Shown here piece by piece: positions 34,879 through 49,628 of a DNA stretch of 64,000 nucleotides (positions within the stretch are counted from its first letter, which is position 1; every line of letters begins with the position of its first letter). The notes below the pieces were generated by a model, which saw nothing but the letters and a program-made list of their open reading frames with translations, was not told the DNA's origin and did no database searches. Where the stretch lies: the NCBI GenBank assembly GCA_035582835.1, contig JAYKAV010002353.1:712586-776585 (forward strand), given 5' to 3'. The stretch comes from Phoebastria nigripes. Lineage: Eukaryota; Chordata; Aves; Procellariiformes; Diomedeidae. A program made the translations under genes and the position numbers.

Positions 34879-36612
34879 ATATGGTGTTCATGTTGATGGT
34901 TTTTTTTGTCATCACCTTAGGTTCCATGTAGGGGTGGGTTTTTTGGGTTTGGTTTTTTTTTAACATTTTTGCTAACACACTTTTATACATTTTTCTTTTT
35001 TCATTGGTTTGAAGACTTACATTTGGAAATTACATCTGAGTTTGCTGTATATGGTGCCTTTTGTGCACAACAGATACCATTTCTTTGCTTGCTTTATTAC
35101 CTCTAAAACCAGTTTTGTCCACCACCAGGTCTCCATTTCTTTAACTGATCATTGCTGAGTGGTTTATACCTGTGAGGTGTCCCATGGCAAGCCTGTGCCT
35201 TATCTTTGATCAGCCCATGCCTGTGCTTCCCTATACTGCATCGCTTGTCTCCCCTTCTCAAGACTTCTGTTGTTGTGCCAGGCTCTGGCATTGTATTCTC
35301 TACATTATGTTGTGATAGAGTTGTAAATACCTCATTCTACATAGAATAATTTCTCAGTACTTCTATCTGTATAAAATTATGAGTTTTATACCACATGAAG
35401 TTAGACAAAAGTAAAACAAATTAGCTGTGGACACCTGGTCTATTAAAGAAATTGCTGTCACAGCTAAACGAAGTCAGACAGAGCAGCAGGCAGCTCAAGA
35501 GAAGTTCAGACAGAGAATACCTGACAAGCATCAGTCCTGAAGCCTCACAAACTCAGTAGAAAGCTTACAGCCTGTTACTAGCAATGGCAGTACCATATTA
35601 CAAGGCTAACCAGTTTCACTAGTCTCAATCATACAGCTGAAACCCTGTATGGATGTTTCTGCCTCTCTAAGACCTAAGCACGAACACTGCCACCTCGGTG
35701 TCTTTAGTTCCCCTGCCGCCTTCCTGCAGGAACCCCACCGAGCAGATGGCAGGCTGCGCTTCAGCCATTTCTGTAGTAATTCTCTGGATAACCTCCTCTG
35801 GCCTCGTTTCCTTGGGAACAGGCTATCTGAAGTGATGGTCCCACAACTCTATTAACACCTCATTTACAATGGTGTGAAGATGGGTGGTATGCAATATGAA
35901 TAAATAAAGTGCGTTTCAATAAATCCAGGTCATAAGTCACTGAAAACAGTTAATAGCCCACCCATAGAATAGGAATGCAAAAACTATGTATGACATAAAA
36001 ATATTAGAAGATCATTCATTTTTTTTTTCTCCTGAACTATTTTACATAATTGCATGCAAGACAGTATACTTAATGACTATTAAGTTTTCATATTTAAGCA
36101 TTTAAATATCAGGAAATGTCACAGAGAAGATTGCCCCAAAACTCTGTAAATGTGCAAACCAATATTTTTTATGCCACCTCATGATACATGCTATATTTAG
36201 CGCAGAGAAGGAAAATTCTATTAAATCATTTTTAGGAAGATTTTTGTAGAAATGAAATAAGGTGATCTTCTTGCCTCTATAGAGTGCAGGCACTGAAACA
36301 TCTCAGCAACATTTGCCCAATCTTTTTCTGAAAAATGGCAGAACTCTTCTCTTGAAATTCCCTTTCTCATAATATTGATAATAATAATGGTAGAAATTCT
36401 GATAATAATGATGCTTTCAGCCCAAGGTTATATTTTGGCAAAGATATATAGAATGGAATGGAAAACTGGGTTTTAAAATAGAAGTCATCAGCCAGTCTTA
36501 ACTCTAGAAATTGCTACATTCTCTGCCTGTAATAAGTGATGTGATGTTGTGCATTCTAACATCGAATTAAAATCTTTTCCATGTCCTTTTTACAAGGAAG
36601 GACCATGAACAT

Positions 36613-36632
36613 AAAAAAAAAAAAAAAAAAAA
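36613..36632. repeat. Poly-A tract, 20 bp
   Basis: A pure run of 20 A followed by TTAAAAAG. No retro-copy was recognised upstream. Confidence 0.9.
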
Positions 36633-39230
36633 TTAAAAAGACACAGCGCACATTTAAAATAAAATGTAATCTGTAATCTAGTTGTTCCAGAGAAAACTCC
36701 ATCTGCCATAGAATATTTTAGAACTTGCTCCACTGGAGCACATTATTCTTCCCCCCCTTAGGCTGTCCAGTTGCACTTTAGAAAACTCAGCAGTTGGTAT
36801 GATGATTTCTTTTAGACTTTAGGCTATGAAAAATCATTTCTGATTAAACTCACTTGAGAAGAGAATTGCAGTTGATTATATTATAAAGATACGTCAAAAG
36901 AGACACATTTTCAACTCTTGTGTGTCTGTGTACTTTCTAGATTGTTAAGCTATCCCCATACTACTACCTCTTAAATAGTTTTACCTTTGTCCTGTGTTAC
37001 TTCATCTAAAAGTATTTTGAGTTATTATGTTAATTAACATTATTCTATGTCTTCATTCTTTGACTTATGTCTAATTTGCATTCATAAATACAATTCTTTT
37101 AACATGATTGGTAATATATGCTGGCAAGAAGTTCTTTTTTAAATTAACCAAAAAAAAAGAGCAAGCTGTACCTTAACAATTCTCCATTTTGTATAGCATG
37201 AAGCTGTAGGTGCTCCAGAAAATATCATTCAATCAACGAGAAGAGAGGAAGTGGAACCGAAAGGTTAATCAGTTAGCAAGCATAGAATTTCCTTGCAAAG
37301 TATTAGATTTTCTCTTTTGAACAGCAGCAATCCTGACCAGCATATTATTCATATACGTATTCATATGTATTTGTATTGCATTGCTATACTCAAATATAAG
37401 GGTCCTATTGGGCAAGATGCTATAAAAAATGCAGTATCTGAAGACAGCTTTAATACAGGTACAATCTTGTTTATTTTTGTCCCAGTATGTAAGAAAGCTG
37501 TACATCTAAATTTTCCACAAATTTAATAACAAGTTAGATACGTAACAAAGGAAGTATCTAAGGAATGGGCTTGAACAGTCCTAATAATTGCTGTCATATC
37601 TCACAACAATATTAAAAGTCATTTGTCTATTCTTCCTCCATCATTACTCTATTTCATCTCACAGCAATATGTTGTACCAGGTTTGTTAGAGTTTTACAAT
37701 TACTTCATGTTGAGTACCAGATTAAAAAATATCACATTTTTTATGTAATTTCTTTTGCCTTATTGCCTGCACTCACATATTTATTGTCATTCATATAGGA
37801 AACTCCTGGTGATTACCAAAAGATATGAGAGTCCCTGTGTACCACAAAGACTGTGACTTTCAGGTATTGTAGTCTCCTGCAACTTGTCTAACTTTTCTTC
37901 ATATAATACTTTAGAGTCTTATTTTTATTTACTATTTTCTTACTTATTTCTAAGGAAATATTTGAAGTTTGCAAATCTCAGGGTCTAGTCTTGCCAGGAA
38001 AACCATACAAAAGTCAAAACACATATAATGTGTGGGAAATTTAATATGAAACACTTCAAGATTGAAAGAAATAGAAACAAACCAGAAAACAAAGGGGGTT
38101 GTGTTTTTAAAAATACATACATACCTTTGACTTTAACTTTTGCTATTCATACACATCCTGCCTACGAGTTCAAACCTCTTAGAAATACTGCAGTTAATCA
38201 TCAGACAGAGCATTTCAAAGGCACCCATAAAATCTGTGAAATTCTCACAGTGAAACTCTTGTTACTAATGAGTACATATCTTACCTGAGAAATATATCCA
38301 TTTACATGGTTGACAGCTATATACGTACTTTTTGCGCATAGCCAAAGCTGCTTTTTGTGCCCATCTTTGCTCATAAAGAGGCAAAGATGGAGTTATAAGA
38401 GTCCCTTTCTTAGGTGAATGGTAGGTGCTCTAATAGTTCAGTTTCCCTCTGAGAGTTGCCAAACACAATTGTCAGTATGTGCTCCACAAATTTTACAGAT
38501 AGGGAGGGGAAAATGTTACTTGGGGCAGCTCTGTAGATGTTTTGCCATAGACTATCATTGCTGGAATTACATAAAACATTGTGTTTAGCCTCTTGGCAGT
38601 TTCTGCTGTATGCTATTTCTCCATCCAGCCGAACTAGATGTGTTTCTCCGTTTGTGTCACCACACTGTGTGGGTCTGGTTTCCTTCAGATCTACTTCTGC
38701 TTGCTCGTGTTGCTTTTTCACTACATAGTGCATGCCAGTGGCAACATGAGCATTTCAACAGCTGTCCCCCCACATAAACTGTGTTTATTGTCACTGGTGC
38801 TGGCAGACCAAGCTCTTTCTGTAGGCAAGCTTAGGCCAGCTTGTAAATATGTTTTCAAAAATACATACATGTGTCACAATACTGGACCAGCAGGGGTTAA
38901 GTATCACACTAAATACCTCTCTGCTTTGTCAGTATTGAAACATGTTTTTTAAATTGTCTATTTATTTTTATGGTTCACGAAGATGCAGCTTTATCTGCTA
39001 CTTTGTACACATCATATTGTTGTTGCTTTACTCTAAAGAAGAAAAGATGCAATAGCAGTGGTACCTACAGGTAGAATTTTGAAAANAATGAGATTTAAGA
39101 TAATCAGTCTCTCCCTAGAAGAAAGAATAGCAGGTTTTTGCTACTGAAAAATATGTCAGGTCTCTGGAAAGCTTCTTGCTATTACTGAGACAGTATGATG
39201 CTTTAGAAGTCTTTTGACTGTTTAGCAATT

Positions 39231-39274
39231 AAAAAAAAAAAAAAAAGAAAAAAAAGAAAAAAAAGAAAAAAAAA
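39231..39274. repeat. A-rich tract with 9-bp period
   Basis: An A16 run is followed by G and three GAAAAAAAA-type units. Confidence 0.9.
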
Positions 39275-42200
39275 GGAGGTCTTTCTCACATACAAATTCA
39301 GATTTCTCACATTCAGTATTCACTGAAACCTTCATCCTGTACAATCCTTTTATAATAACCTCAATTCCAAGTGAAGAGAGTGAAACAAGTGTTTGTTTCA
39401 TTATTACACCTCCTGCTATATTGCCTGTTTGTGAGAAAGCCCAAACTAGTGACCAAACCAGATCTTTCTGACATGATGTTTTTAGTCCTAAAAGGAGAAT
39501 CTTGACAGAGGTTCTCTTACAGCCATATTCCCTGTATCCAAAACCAGGCAATGATTTTGCATAAATTAGCTGCTGCATCTGCCCTTTCCAACAGAAGATG
39601 TTTTCTCTGTTGTAAATTGACTGCAAGACAAGCTTAATATGTTTTGTAATACTCTTTATGGAGAGAACGCAATATTTTATATAGACAAAACATACTCAAG
39701 GGCAAGGGCTGATTATAGCCATACAATTAAGAGAAAGACATTCAAACTGTGCAGAGCTGCCTGCCTATCAGCTGCACTGTTTGACGAGGATGGCTCCATG
39801 CTCAGCAGCTGCTTTGAACACACCGGTCAGGCTGCTGTGCTGAAATACAGATTTTCTGAAACACCCGCTTGTCTGGCAATGGCTCCTTCACCTCTGTAAT
39901 AAGATTAACAGATCCACTTGAAGGACAGAAAAGCTTTGCCAGTCAAGTGGAGATTAGTATCTTTTACACTGGCAGACACTTGAAATAGACAAAACTTTTC
40001 TGAAAGATCAACAAGACATACACAGCACTAGAAGCAGACCAAATTCTTTAATATCTGTGAGTTTCTGATTTTCACTGGGGTTGTTCAGTTAGTAAGAAAT
40101 GCTGTCCACAAGGGCTGGTTGAACTTCACCAACTAGTGAATAGTTAATATTTACACTTAGTTGAACTTGAAAATTTAAGTCAAGAGAAACTACTCCAAAA
40201 TGTCTCAGTTATCAGGCAAGGTAGACAGAAAACTCTGCTCTCCTAAGCCATTTCTGCCGTAAGCCTGCAAGAGAAAACTCACAAAACCACAAAGCATAAT
40301 TTCCCAGTGCTGGAAAATGAAATAGACCTTGGAAGACTACAGATAAAATAAAGGTAGAATAGGTACAATCAAGAATAAAAATAACAAAGCAATCTTACTA
40401 CAACACTAGGTGACATCAGCTGCATTTGTTTTATGAATAGCAGAATACACTTTATGCCAGTATCAAAAATAACAAAACCTAAAACAGAGCAGAAGTATTC
40501 TGCTTTTATGAATGTCTTAAAACAATTTGCTCTTATTATGTTAACATGAGTTTACCAAAATCAACCGGAATGTCAAGAGACTTTAAAAATAGGGAAAATA
40601 CAGTGAGTTATGGTCAATAAGTGAATTCAGGGGCTTCTGGTCGGTCACTAGTTTTTCTGCTTAGACTGATGCTAAGTACAGGCAACCACTATGAGCTTTC
40701 TCTATTAAGTTCTGCTAGTTCAGGTCAGTAGTGACCTGCAATGCACCTTCCCTGTTCAGAGTTCCTCCTGAGCAAAGCTTGCCAATCACACAAAATTACT
40801 TAGTGGTTTTGGGATCCGGACATATATAGACAAGGGAATAAATAGAGACTACTACCAAACTAATTTAATGTGTATCATAAATCAGAAGTGAACATTAGTC
40901 TCCCTGGGGGGGAAAAAAAGACCTAGTGTATTAAAACACTTTGATACCTTTGATCTTCATTGTTCATAACATGAAGTATTTTCTAAACACCTTTAAACTG
41001 AAACTGAAAGAGACACTACTGAAATTCACCCTGGTCTTTCTATCCATTCTTTCTGACCAAACATGGGACTTCAATGCTGGCCTAGACATGGATATGTGAT
41101 CATTTGACAGTGTTCAAAAATCCTTATCTGAAATATGTTTTTATGCCTAATGAGTACAGAGCCGTTCTTCTCTTTAAATACTTCTCCTCTTCTGTGCATA
41201 AGACGACTGGTTTTTTTAATAGTTTCTAGTTTTCCTCCAATTGCTATTATAAGAGATAACAAAAGACTGTATATACCTTTGCCCCTGAGTAGACCGTGCA
41301 CCCACATAGAGTGAGAGACCTGCTGAGGTTAATGGAATTGTCAATCTAATATTACCATTCCAAGTTTTATGATTTCTGTTTGTAGTCAACTACATATGGC
41401 ATTTATTATAAAAGATCTAGCTTATTAATAACAATTACATTTAATACAGCCATGCAATCACACTTATATACATATTTAACTTCCAAATTGTATTGATCTT
41501 TTATTTTAATTGACTCACTGTTACAGGCTTTTTTTTTTAATTAATGCCTGGCTATGTTTCAAACAGCTTCAATGTTTATGAAGTTTGGCCAATCTAAATA
41601 GAAAGTCTTTGTCTCCATAATGATTTATTTGAATTTAGTTCTGTGGATTTTATCAGGATGCAGTTCTTGTCATATTAGAGATACCACTGGAACACAAGAA
41701 AAACTAAGTAATCCTCTGTAGCATACTCATTTCACAGTCTCTCTGAAGTGATGGTGCTGAAGAGAGTTTCATGTTCTTCAGAATGGATTACTAACACAGT
41801 AATAATCAAAAAGATTTTTTTTTTTCAGTTATCCCACATAGGGAAACCTCACTAACTAGGTATTTTAGATGCTGATAGCATTTTGATTGAGGTTTATTCC
41901 TTCTTTGTTGCAGATGTGAACATCGGCCAAAACTTATGCTTTATGAAATGATAAAATAAAGACAGCCATACTGAAAATATGAAAAAAAATGCAATTATGT
42001 CATCCACCACTGAGCTTACAAAAACAGTGTGAGTGTCAGTGCCTACACTGAGCAGTCGCAGTGAACCCATATGGCTAGTCACAGCCATTTCTGTGGGTTG
42101 TTCCTTGTCACTGTAGTCCTGGAGTCACAGGTAGCACTGCCAGGCTGAATTCTCCACTCAGATGTCCTTTGTCTGGAAGGTGCAAATCTATAAGGACCTC

Positions 42201-43629
42201 AAACAGATGTGATGAAGCATCTCATTTCCTCTACTCCCAGAGTCACATGATTCCTTGGTGACACCATCAAAGCCATGGCCTCTATGGGAAAGTGACTAAA
42301 TGTCACCTACATGAGATTACTCAGATATGGATATATTTGCCATGACTTCAAGTATTTAAAAGCTGAATGTTTAATTTTAAGTTTTTTTTTCTCTGTACAC
42401 TGTGTATGTCTGATGTTGAAGAACAGTGTGATTCAGAGGATGACTCAGAATGCCTGAACTGGAGCAGCTAAGCACCTAATTTTAGGAACAATCCAGCTGG
42501 CCTCAGTCTAAACTAGTTACATCCCTCCTTAAGATAAATGTTTAAGATAGATAGTTTTAGATGCATCACTTCAGAATCTCCTCCCCACCCCCTGATATAA
42601 TGGCTGATTTAGATGGATAGCTTTTAGATTACTCTAAATGCAGCAGATGAGTTGGTGTCCTTAGACACCTATGTTAGATGCCCAAAGTTAGGATGTATGA
42701 CTGTCACTTTAGCTGTGCCATTTTAGATACACAAAGTCCTGTCTGAGCATCACTTAAGGAAAAGAGGAGACTTTCTGTAGGAAAGCTCTGTAGAAGCCAA
42801 ACTTCTGCCATTCCGGGCAAAACACAAGAGTAATAGGCATCTAATTCTTCACTTACAATTAAGATGCCAGGGGTCACCAACAAGATATTCCTTAATTCTC
42901 CCAAAGTATCTAACATTTTAAAAGTGCTCTGAGCTAGGAGTATGTAAATTGGGAATTGAGTCAGAGAATTCTAATAACAATTTTTGTTGTGGACTTCTGG
43001 TAGCCCTTTTACTGACTTAGACTCAAAAGTGCCAAAGGAAGTGAGGGCAGGGTTATAAAAATACAATTTCCTAAACAGCTTTTTTCAGTTTACATTGGAG
43101 GAAGTAATGAATAGAATTCTTCATTTCAGGCTGTGTCTTAGTGAGCAATATTGACTGGTAGACCTCATGCAGTTTTGGGGGAGGAGATGAAAGGACTGTT
43201 TGTTGTTGCCCCTGCTGATGAACTGGAGGCATTTCACTACAGATATACCTGAGAATCTTTAGGTTGAATTGTTGTGATGAATTATGAGCATATTATGAAT
43301 CCAGGGAAATGTAATCCTGGCCAATAAAACTGTCCTAAGAGGGACATCATTAAATAGCCAAGATACATGAATAACAATTCCTAATAGGTCCTATAGCAGT
43401 TCCAGGGGAGAAAACTTCTTTCCAAACTGGAACAAAACATTTTGAAATGTCCAAATTAAGACTTCTGGAAAATTATTTTAGCAGTGAAAAAAAAAAAATA
43501 AATGTATTTTGAGTTTTTACATCAATTTGTGTGGAGGACAACTATTACTTTTGATAATAATTCATTGCTGTTGGTTATTGTTTCTTGACTGACTTTTAAC
43601 ATGTTGCTCCTAGAATGCTTTACAAGGGA

Positions 43630-43735
43630 AGGGAGGCATTGTTATTGCCATTGCACTGGCAGAGAAATTGAAACCTGATTTGAAGTGCATTACCTAAAGT
43701 CAAACAAGGTTATTGTAATGACCACTGGGGAAATT
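43630..43735 (+). mobile_element. Possible degenerate MIR-like repeat
   Basis: GTTATTGCCATTGCACTGGCAGAGAAATTGAAAC and then AGTGCATTACCTAAAGTCA echo the MIR core phrase (TTATCCCCATTTTACAGATGAGGAAACTGAGGC...AGTAACTTGCCCAAGGTCA). The similarity is weak and short. Confidence 0.3.
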
Positions 43736-44728
43736 ACAAAACCTTGCAAAAGTTTAGAGACATTTTTGTTAGGGCATCTGTGTCTTGAAACACTCCACGT
43801 CGCTTAGTTAAAATAAAATTGTATTACATAACCTGAGTGATTTCAGGAGTTAGTAAGTGACTGATTTTCTGTTCCCTTGGTAAGCAATAATTCATGCAAA
43901 CAGATTGACTGAAATTTTACTGTGCTACTGAAATGGGAAAACAGTGAAATATTGTTTGAGACTTTTTACAGGTGAAAATGACAGCATATGAGGAAAAAAT
44001 GTTATAAAGGCAGATAATATTCAAAATATAATAATACTGAGAAAACTAAGCTCGTTCTTTTGAAGCAAACAATATTAAAGAACTGGTAGGAAAAAAGGCC
44101 ACTCGTTTCATGTACGTGGAAAGAAAATAGGCGTTAATATCCCAAATGTGTCCAGATCAGTAAATTTATGAAGAAGTGTATGAACAGAGAACACCTGACA
44201 TCAAAGCCATTTATAATTACTGAATGGTTTACATTTAATCAGAAATGCATGGAAGGGAAGAAGGAGCTGGGAAAAATTAAGGCATATTAAAAGTTTTAGC
44301 AAATGCAAGAAAAGTTTTGCCAGTTTGTGCTGGTTTTAAAGGCTATTTTCTTGGAACAGATTTGTGTATATCTTGGATTCTTATGGAATGCAGGCATCAT
44401 CACTTGCTTAAACAAACCTTACATTCCAAAATACTATTGACATCACTGTCAGCAAAATGCAGCTGAAAGAAAAAAAGAAAAACAAGGCCCTAATTTAACA
44501 CATAAAATGAAAACATCTTGGATGCTTTAATTTTACTGTGGAAAACCAACATATGGTGTTATGCACATGATATATATATACACACACTCTGTTGTATCAC
44601 AATGGTCAGAAGAATGAATTCTGTAATTGTTTATGCAGCAGCAAATTACAAGAAAAATTGCTTCCTCTTAATAGGATCTGAGAACCTAGTAAGCCTGTTT
44701 CAGAGAGGTATTTGTCTCATCTAACTTT

Positions 44729-44840
44729 AAACACCTATAACATAGAAGTCCACATCTGAGCTAATCACCTTTAGCACATTTAACGTTTTCCTGGCCCACA
44801 GTAGATGTCTACTTTAGGATGAGATGAAGTCTGAGCATTT
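44729..44840 (+). repeat. Old interspersed repeat of unnamed family, copy 1
   Basis: Shares with 49629-49745 a run of matched blocks in the same order: a CACCTATAA/TACCTAAA block, then AG..(A/G)TC.ACATCTGA, then TCACC, and after a gap TCTACTTTAGGA. The gap is 56 bp here and about 72 bp in the other copy. This level of ordered similarity suggests two old copies of one repeat. Confidence 0.35.
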
Positions 44841-45884
44841 GAAGATGGAAGTAAAAGCACACACTGTGATTATAGAATTGTATCCCTGGGAGAGAGAAAA
44901 TTTCCCCCACGCTCAAAGTTAGTAATAAAGCTTTTAGGAAATTAGCATTCAAAAATCCAGATGCCAGTATGAAAGCTTTTCAGACATATTGATGTCTAAA
45001 AATAATTAATAATCAATCCTTTCCCTTTATATTCATATAAAGATGAAAGTTTGGCACAACAATTATTTCCTAGTTTTCAGTAGTTGAGATTCTGCCAAGC
45101 TTTCCATAAGGAGGTTTCACAGATGATTTAATAGCACCTTGAAAATATAATGTACTTCTGCGAAATGTGGAGGGTGCCATGAAATATTTAAATATCAATG
45201 GATTAAGTCGGAAAATGCCTAACCACTTTTCTCATGGAATCGTATCTTGAATAGTTTGGATCCATTTTAAATCTTAAGGGATCCACCTAACACCTTAATC
45301 ACTGGAAAAATGCTGCAATAGTTACATCTGTACCAAAATTGCTTTAACCAGGTCTTGAATTAAAAAACATTTGTATGTTATTGCAGAATATGAATTCCAA
45401 TATATCTGTAATGGCAAAATCTCCTGAAAAGCTATTAACCAGGAGAATTACTTGGCTGAGCAAACCAACCTACTAAGCAATTTTGCGAAAATTAAAATTC
45501 ATTTCCTACACAGTATAGTGTGCTGGTTCACTACAGCCCCAGTAAATAGCTTTTTCTGTTGATGTTTCCCCTTTTTAAATTGGGAGAAGCAGTCATCCTA
45601 TTTCTTTCAGTTCAAGAGCCTTAATACCAGCTGAGCAAAAGTGCTGATGATTTGTGAGAGACATTTAGGTTATTATTTCATAGTGGAAATATTGCATAAG
45701 AATTTACCTGGTAAAACCAAATCAAACCAAACCAACAAAACTCACTTTTCATAGCCTTTCTTCCTATTCCAGTGTAAAAAAAAAATGTACTGATTTTTGC
45801 CTAGAGACCTCACAGGTGGACAAGTCAGTCATTATTTTAGTAGTGTTCTTCTGCTTAAGATGATAGTGCTGCTGGGGCTTTTTT

Positions 45885-45938
45885 GAAAGATTGTCTCAAT
45901 ATTTTTGAAGATTGTCTCAATATTTTGTGAAAAGATTG
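45885..45938. repeat. 22-bp tandem duplication
   Basis: The units 45885-45906 and 45907-45928 share AGATTGTCTCAATATTTT; a partial third unit (AAAGATTGTC) follows. Confidence 0.85.
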
Positions 45939-47152
45939 TCCTGGATACTAGAAGTAACCAGCTTCTGCTACAGAGCTGTATATCACAGATTGACAGATTA
46001 TCTGTGGCATTCCAAACAAGTCTTCTGGGTCTCACAAACACAGGCATTATTTCCAGTCTACAAGAACTGGATATCAAAATAAACATCAGCTGTTCAGTAG
46101 CTTCATATTTTTCTAATAAACATGAAGTTAAAGTGTGTAAAAGGTGACATGTGTTGGTTAAAGTAGCTATTATTTCAGAAAAGATCTAGAAGTTGTTCCC
46201 AAAGCATAGCCATATACGTGATTTGTATGACAGGAGGACACACAGGGGAATTGATGAATGCTTGTGACTGCAAATCTTTTGAGTTTACAAAACCAACTGG
46301 TTTTTTTTCAGGAAGATTTTGAAAATAACCATAACATTCATGAAGTGAGTTCACACAAATTTTGACACTCCTTGCCAGGTGAAATTTTCATAGACACGTG
46401 ACCTAAATGTCCAGAAGGTATCTCTGTGTCCCAATGAAGAGATTTTGGAAATAGCTCAATAAAAAGGATTCAGATTGCCTTGAAAATGATGTGCATTAAC
46501 GGTTGCAAAGCCTCACTCTTAGTTTTTTCAATTACTAAAAATTCAGAAAGAAATTCCCTCCATTGAAAATCAGCCCATAGCATTCCTGTGTTAAAGTTTA
46601 AAATGCTTTTGACTCCTAAGGTAAATGGAAAATTCTTTTTTCTTTTTGTATCCAGGAGCTTTTGTGTAGTGTATTACAAAATGGCACAAAATAATGAAGT
46701 TTAGAGAAGCCATTAAGGAAATAAAAGTGTTTTTCAACTAAGTAAAGATACCTACAATTCAAACAATAGTACTGCATTTGGCAGATAATTAGTCAATGAT
46801 TGTCTTTCTAACTCTGAAAATAAATTTAGAAGGAGCAGATATGCTGTGCTCTAAAAAGTGACAGCTTTCAGTGTTGTTTTTTTTTTTTTCTTTTTAAGCT
46901 TTTTGCTTAAAGAATTTTTTCAAAGGCAGTTTTCTAACCAAGTACTCTAATTATGTACACATGAATAGGCCTTGAGGAAACCATACAGGTCTATTCAACT
47001 ATATGCTATACAGATTTTAATTTTACAGATTCTTATTATTTTAGTTCCACTAAATGCTTTTAGCTAAGGTTGACCAAAACTTTTCCCTTTGAGACCCTGT
47101 TTTGAATTCCTTATAATTGCCATATTTAAACTGTTCAGGCTGATATGCCCCA

Positions 47153-47177
47153 TGCCAGATGTCTACTCTAGGATGAA
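47153..47177 (+). repeat. Possible fragment of the 44729/49629 repeat family
   Basis: AGATGTCTACTCTAGGATGA matches AGATGTCTACTTTAGGATGA at about 44802-44821 except at one base. It is too short to be certain. Confidence 0.25.
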
Positions 47178-47368
47178 TCATTTTGGAAAATGCCAGCAAA
47201 AATAGCTCAGTAGTTTTTGCAATATTAAAGAAAGAAATTTTTTCTTTTCTCCCCATTAATGTGTTATTTTGAAGCAGTTAACCTGAATATTCTTGCTATT
47301 TCTGAATGAATCTGTCTCCACTTTACAATGGTGTCTTTGTAGAAATGGGTCCAAATGAAGCTCCAGAT

Positions 47369-47442
47369 AAAATCTTAGCAACAAACAAACAACAACAAAA
47401 TCTTAGCAACAAACAATCTTAGCAACAAAACAAACACACACA
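47369..47442. repeat. Short tandem repeat built on AATCTTAGCAACAAAC
   Basis: Three copies of AATCTTAGCAACAAA occur within 74 bp, joined by AAC/CAAA runs and ending in a CA repeat. Confidence 0.85.
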
Positions 47443-49628
47443 CCTCCCCCTATTGATTTTATTCTACCATTTGGAGGAGTTTACAATTTTATACTAACTT
47501 CTAATATAAATTAGTATTATTTCAGTGTTTTCTATTTGTTTCTGCTTTGTCTGCTTCTCCTCTGTTTTGCATTCCTCCAGAGCCTTGCACATGAACAGAC
47601 CAGTAAAACCACATGACGTTTAATGCAGCAGGTACAGCAATCTGTGGACCTACAGGACTAAGCATATAGATGCCTCAGTCTGATGCCTCTTAGTTCAGTA
47701 TGCTGGTGGGAATGGAAACACCACAGAATCATGGTGACAAGAAGTCCTACCTGAATGAGGTCTTTTCTTTCACAGATGTTGCTTTAGAAGAAAGAATAGC
47801 TAATTAGAAGGACAGAATACTGAAAATAGCATTCTGACTATACAAATTCATTTTTTTAAAAAGGGAATGGTTTCCAAACATATGAACAGAGTGAAATAGA
47901 GAATGATGATTAAGACCTATCTACAGATACACTTTTCTTTTTAGGCAGCAACATCTTAAACATGTAATATGTTATCCTGATAACTCCTCTGTCTAATTTC
48001 TTTCATTTTCCTCTTCACAAAAGTCCTTTTCCAAAACCCTATTCCAACCCTCTGGGAAGATCTTTAGGGAAAGGTAAAAGTGAACTTTTTAAGGAAAAAC
48101 TTTTTGGGTATCTGCGGTTGAAAGTGTGTTATTATTAACTTACAGTAGCTCACTATGTTAGGCACTAACTCTACCAATAGAAAGAAAATTGTGATCCCCA
48201 TGCAAAATTTGCCTTAAGGTAAAAGTGGGAAAATATATTAATGGCTCTACAGATTTTAACAGCCTAATGTTCACAAACTAAACCTCCAGTCCACTGCAGT
48301 TCACACTGAAAACGTACGTGCTTAACTCTGGTCATGCAAACAGTTTCAGGCTGAGACCACCCTCAGCTGCTGGGTGCCCTTGTGTCCACAGCACATGGGA
48401 AGAGTGTGCAGTGACTGTGCAGGCTTTCTTCCTGTGGAAGCCACTCTGTGTGTGTGTGCACGGGCGTGTGCATGCCTGTGCATGTTCATGTGTGGAGAAG
48501 ACAGTGCTCATGTTACTGCCCTCCTCTCCTCTCCAGATACGGAGTTTGAGTAGGGCTAAATTGTATACTTGCACAAGGGAACTTGGGAATGCTTTTCAGT
48601 TTAGTAAAATAAACATATTTTTAGAGCTTAGGAAGACTCTCCGAGTGGTCAAGTATACATGTAAGTATTTGCAGGATCAAAAGATAAGTAGATTACAGAA
48701 AATGAAATGGAAAGTAAAAATATCTGTTAGCTTGCCATGTTAGGCTGTATGATATGCTAGTAACACATTTTTGTCATGCTAGAGGTATGTAGTTTGTTCT
48801 CCTGTACCAACACTTCAGCCATAGCGTTCCAGGAGGTTCCATATTTATCGCTGATTTTAAATTGTCAAGTGACAAAACACTTCCATTTAACACATTAGAT
48901 GTTCTTGATAAGTATTTAAAAAAAAAAAAAAAAGAACCAATCAGTGTGTTGAAATTAATGTCAATCTACAACATCTCATAATATTCAATCACCATTTAGC
49001 AGATAAATAATGAAGATGAAAGTTTCTCCATTCTCACTATACATCACCCCGGCTCAAGTTTGCCGCTTCAGCAGCTCTCTGAAAAAGATATGTCTTGCAG
49101 CATGCCCTCAAGGGCATTAGATTTGGGCTATTTTAGATTAAGGAGACTTCACTGAGAATGCACTGCCAAGAATTCTTTCTCTTTTACATCTAGAAGGATT
49201 CAGCTTGAGTGACGTCTGATGTGTTATGGTTGAAGAGGACCTGTAAGAGATATATGCCTGAGAAGACAGTAATGGCTTTACAGATAAGTTCAGTAAGGGC
49301 ATGCCCTGCCTATTAGCCTTCAAGGTCTCATCAGGATGTTCATCAGCTAAGACAAGTCATTAAATTAGTCTTTACTGCTGTTTAACTTTATGCCCAGATA
49401 AGGTGCATACCTCTCCAGTCTCTCTAAACTTTGTGCATCACTGTGCTTCTCTTCTTCACTGGCTCCTAGCCTATTCTCTTCTTCAGAAAAGACACTTAGC
49501 ACCCACAGTAATTAAGAATAGTCTTGCCTTATTAAAAGGAAGCTGCAGCAGTGTCCTTTGCAATTACACAGTGCACCAGAAGGCACAATACCTAAAGGCC
49601 AGACACTAATTGCTGTTATGGGTGGGAT

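Larger units (their letters stand above)
34879..43629. other. Unique AT-rich non-coding sequence
   Basis: No gene is supported. It holds A20 at 36613-36632 and an A-rich 9-bp repeat at 39231-39274. Open frames are at most 134 codons and lack domains; the longest (39222-39626, minus) reads through the A-rich tract. About 42470-42960 has phrases such as AGCACCTAATTTTAGG and AGACACCTATGTTAGATGCCCAAAG that may be old repeat sequence. Confidence 0.45.
44841..49628. other. Unique non-coding sequence
   Basis: No gene is supported. It contains the two small tandem repeats at 45885 and 47369 and an A16 run at 48918-48933. The open frame at 48318-48743 (141 codons) has no recognisable domain and low-complexity Cys/His content from a GTGTGT-rich stretch. 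Confidence 0.45.

Noticed and set aside
47369..47442. Repeated units with spacing, considered as a CRISPR-like array
   Set aside because: Units abut or overlap, there are no unique spacers, and the host is a vertebrate; this is a simple tandem repeat.
48318..48743. Cys/His-rich open frame of 141 codons
   Set aside because: The pattern comes from a GTGTGTGTGCACG stretch and has no ordered zinc-finger spacing.
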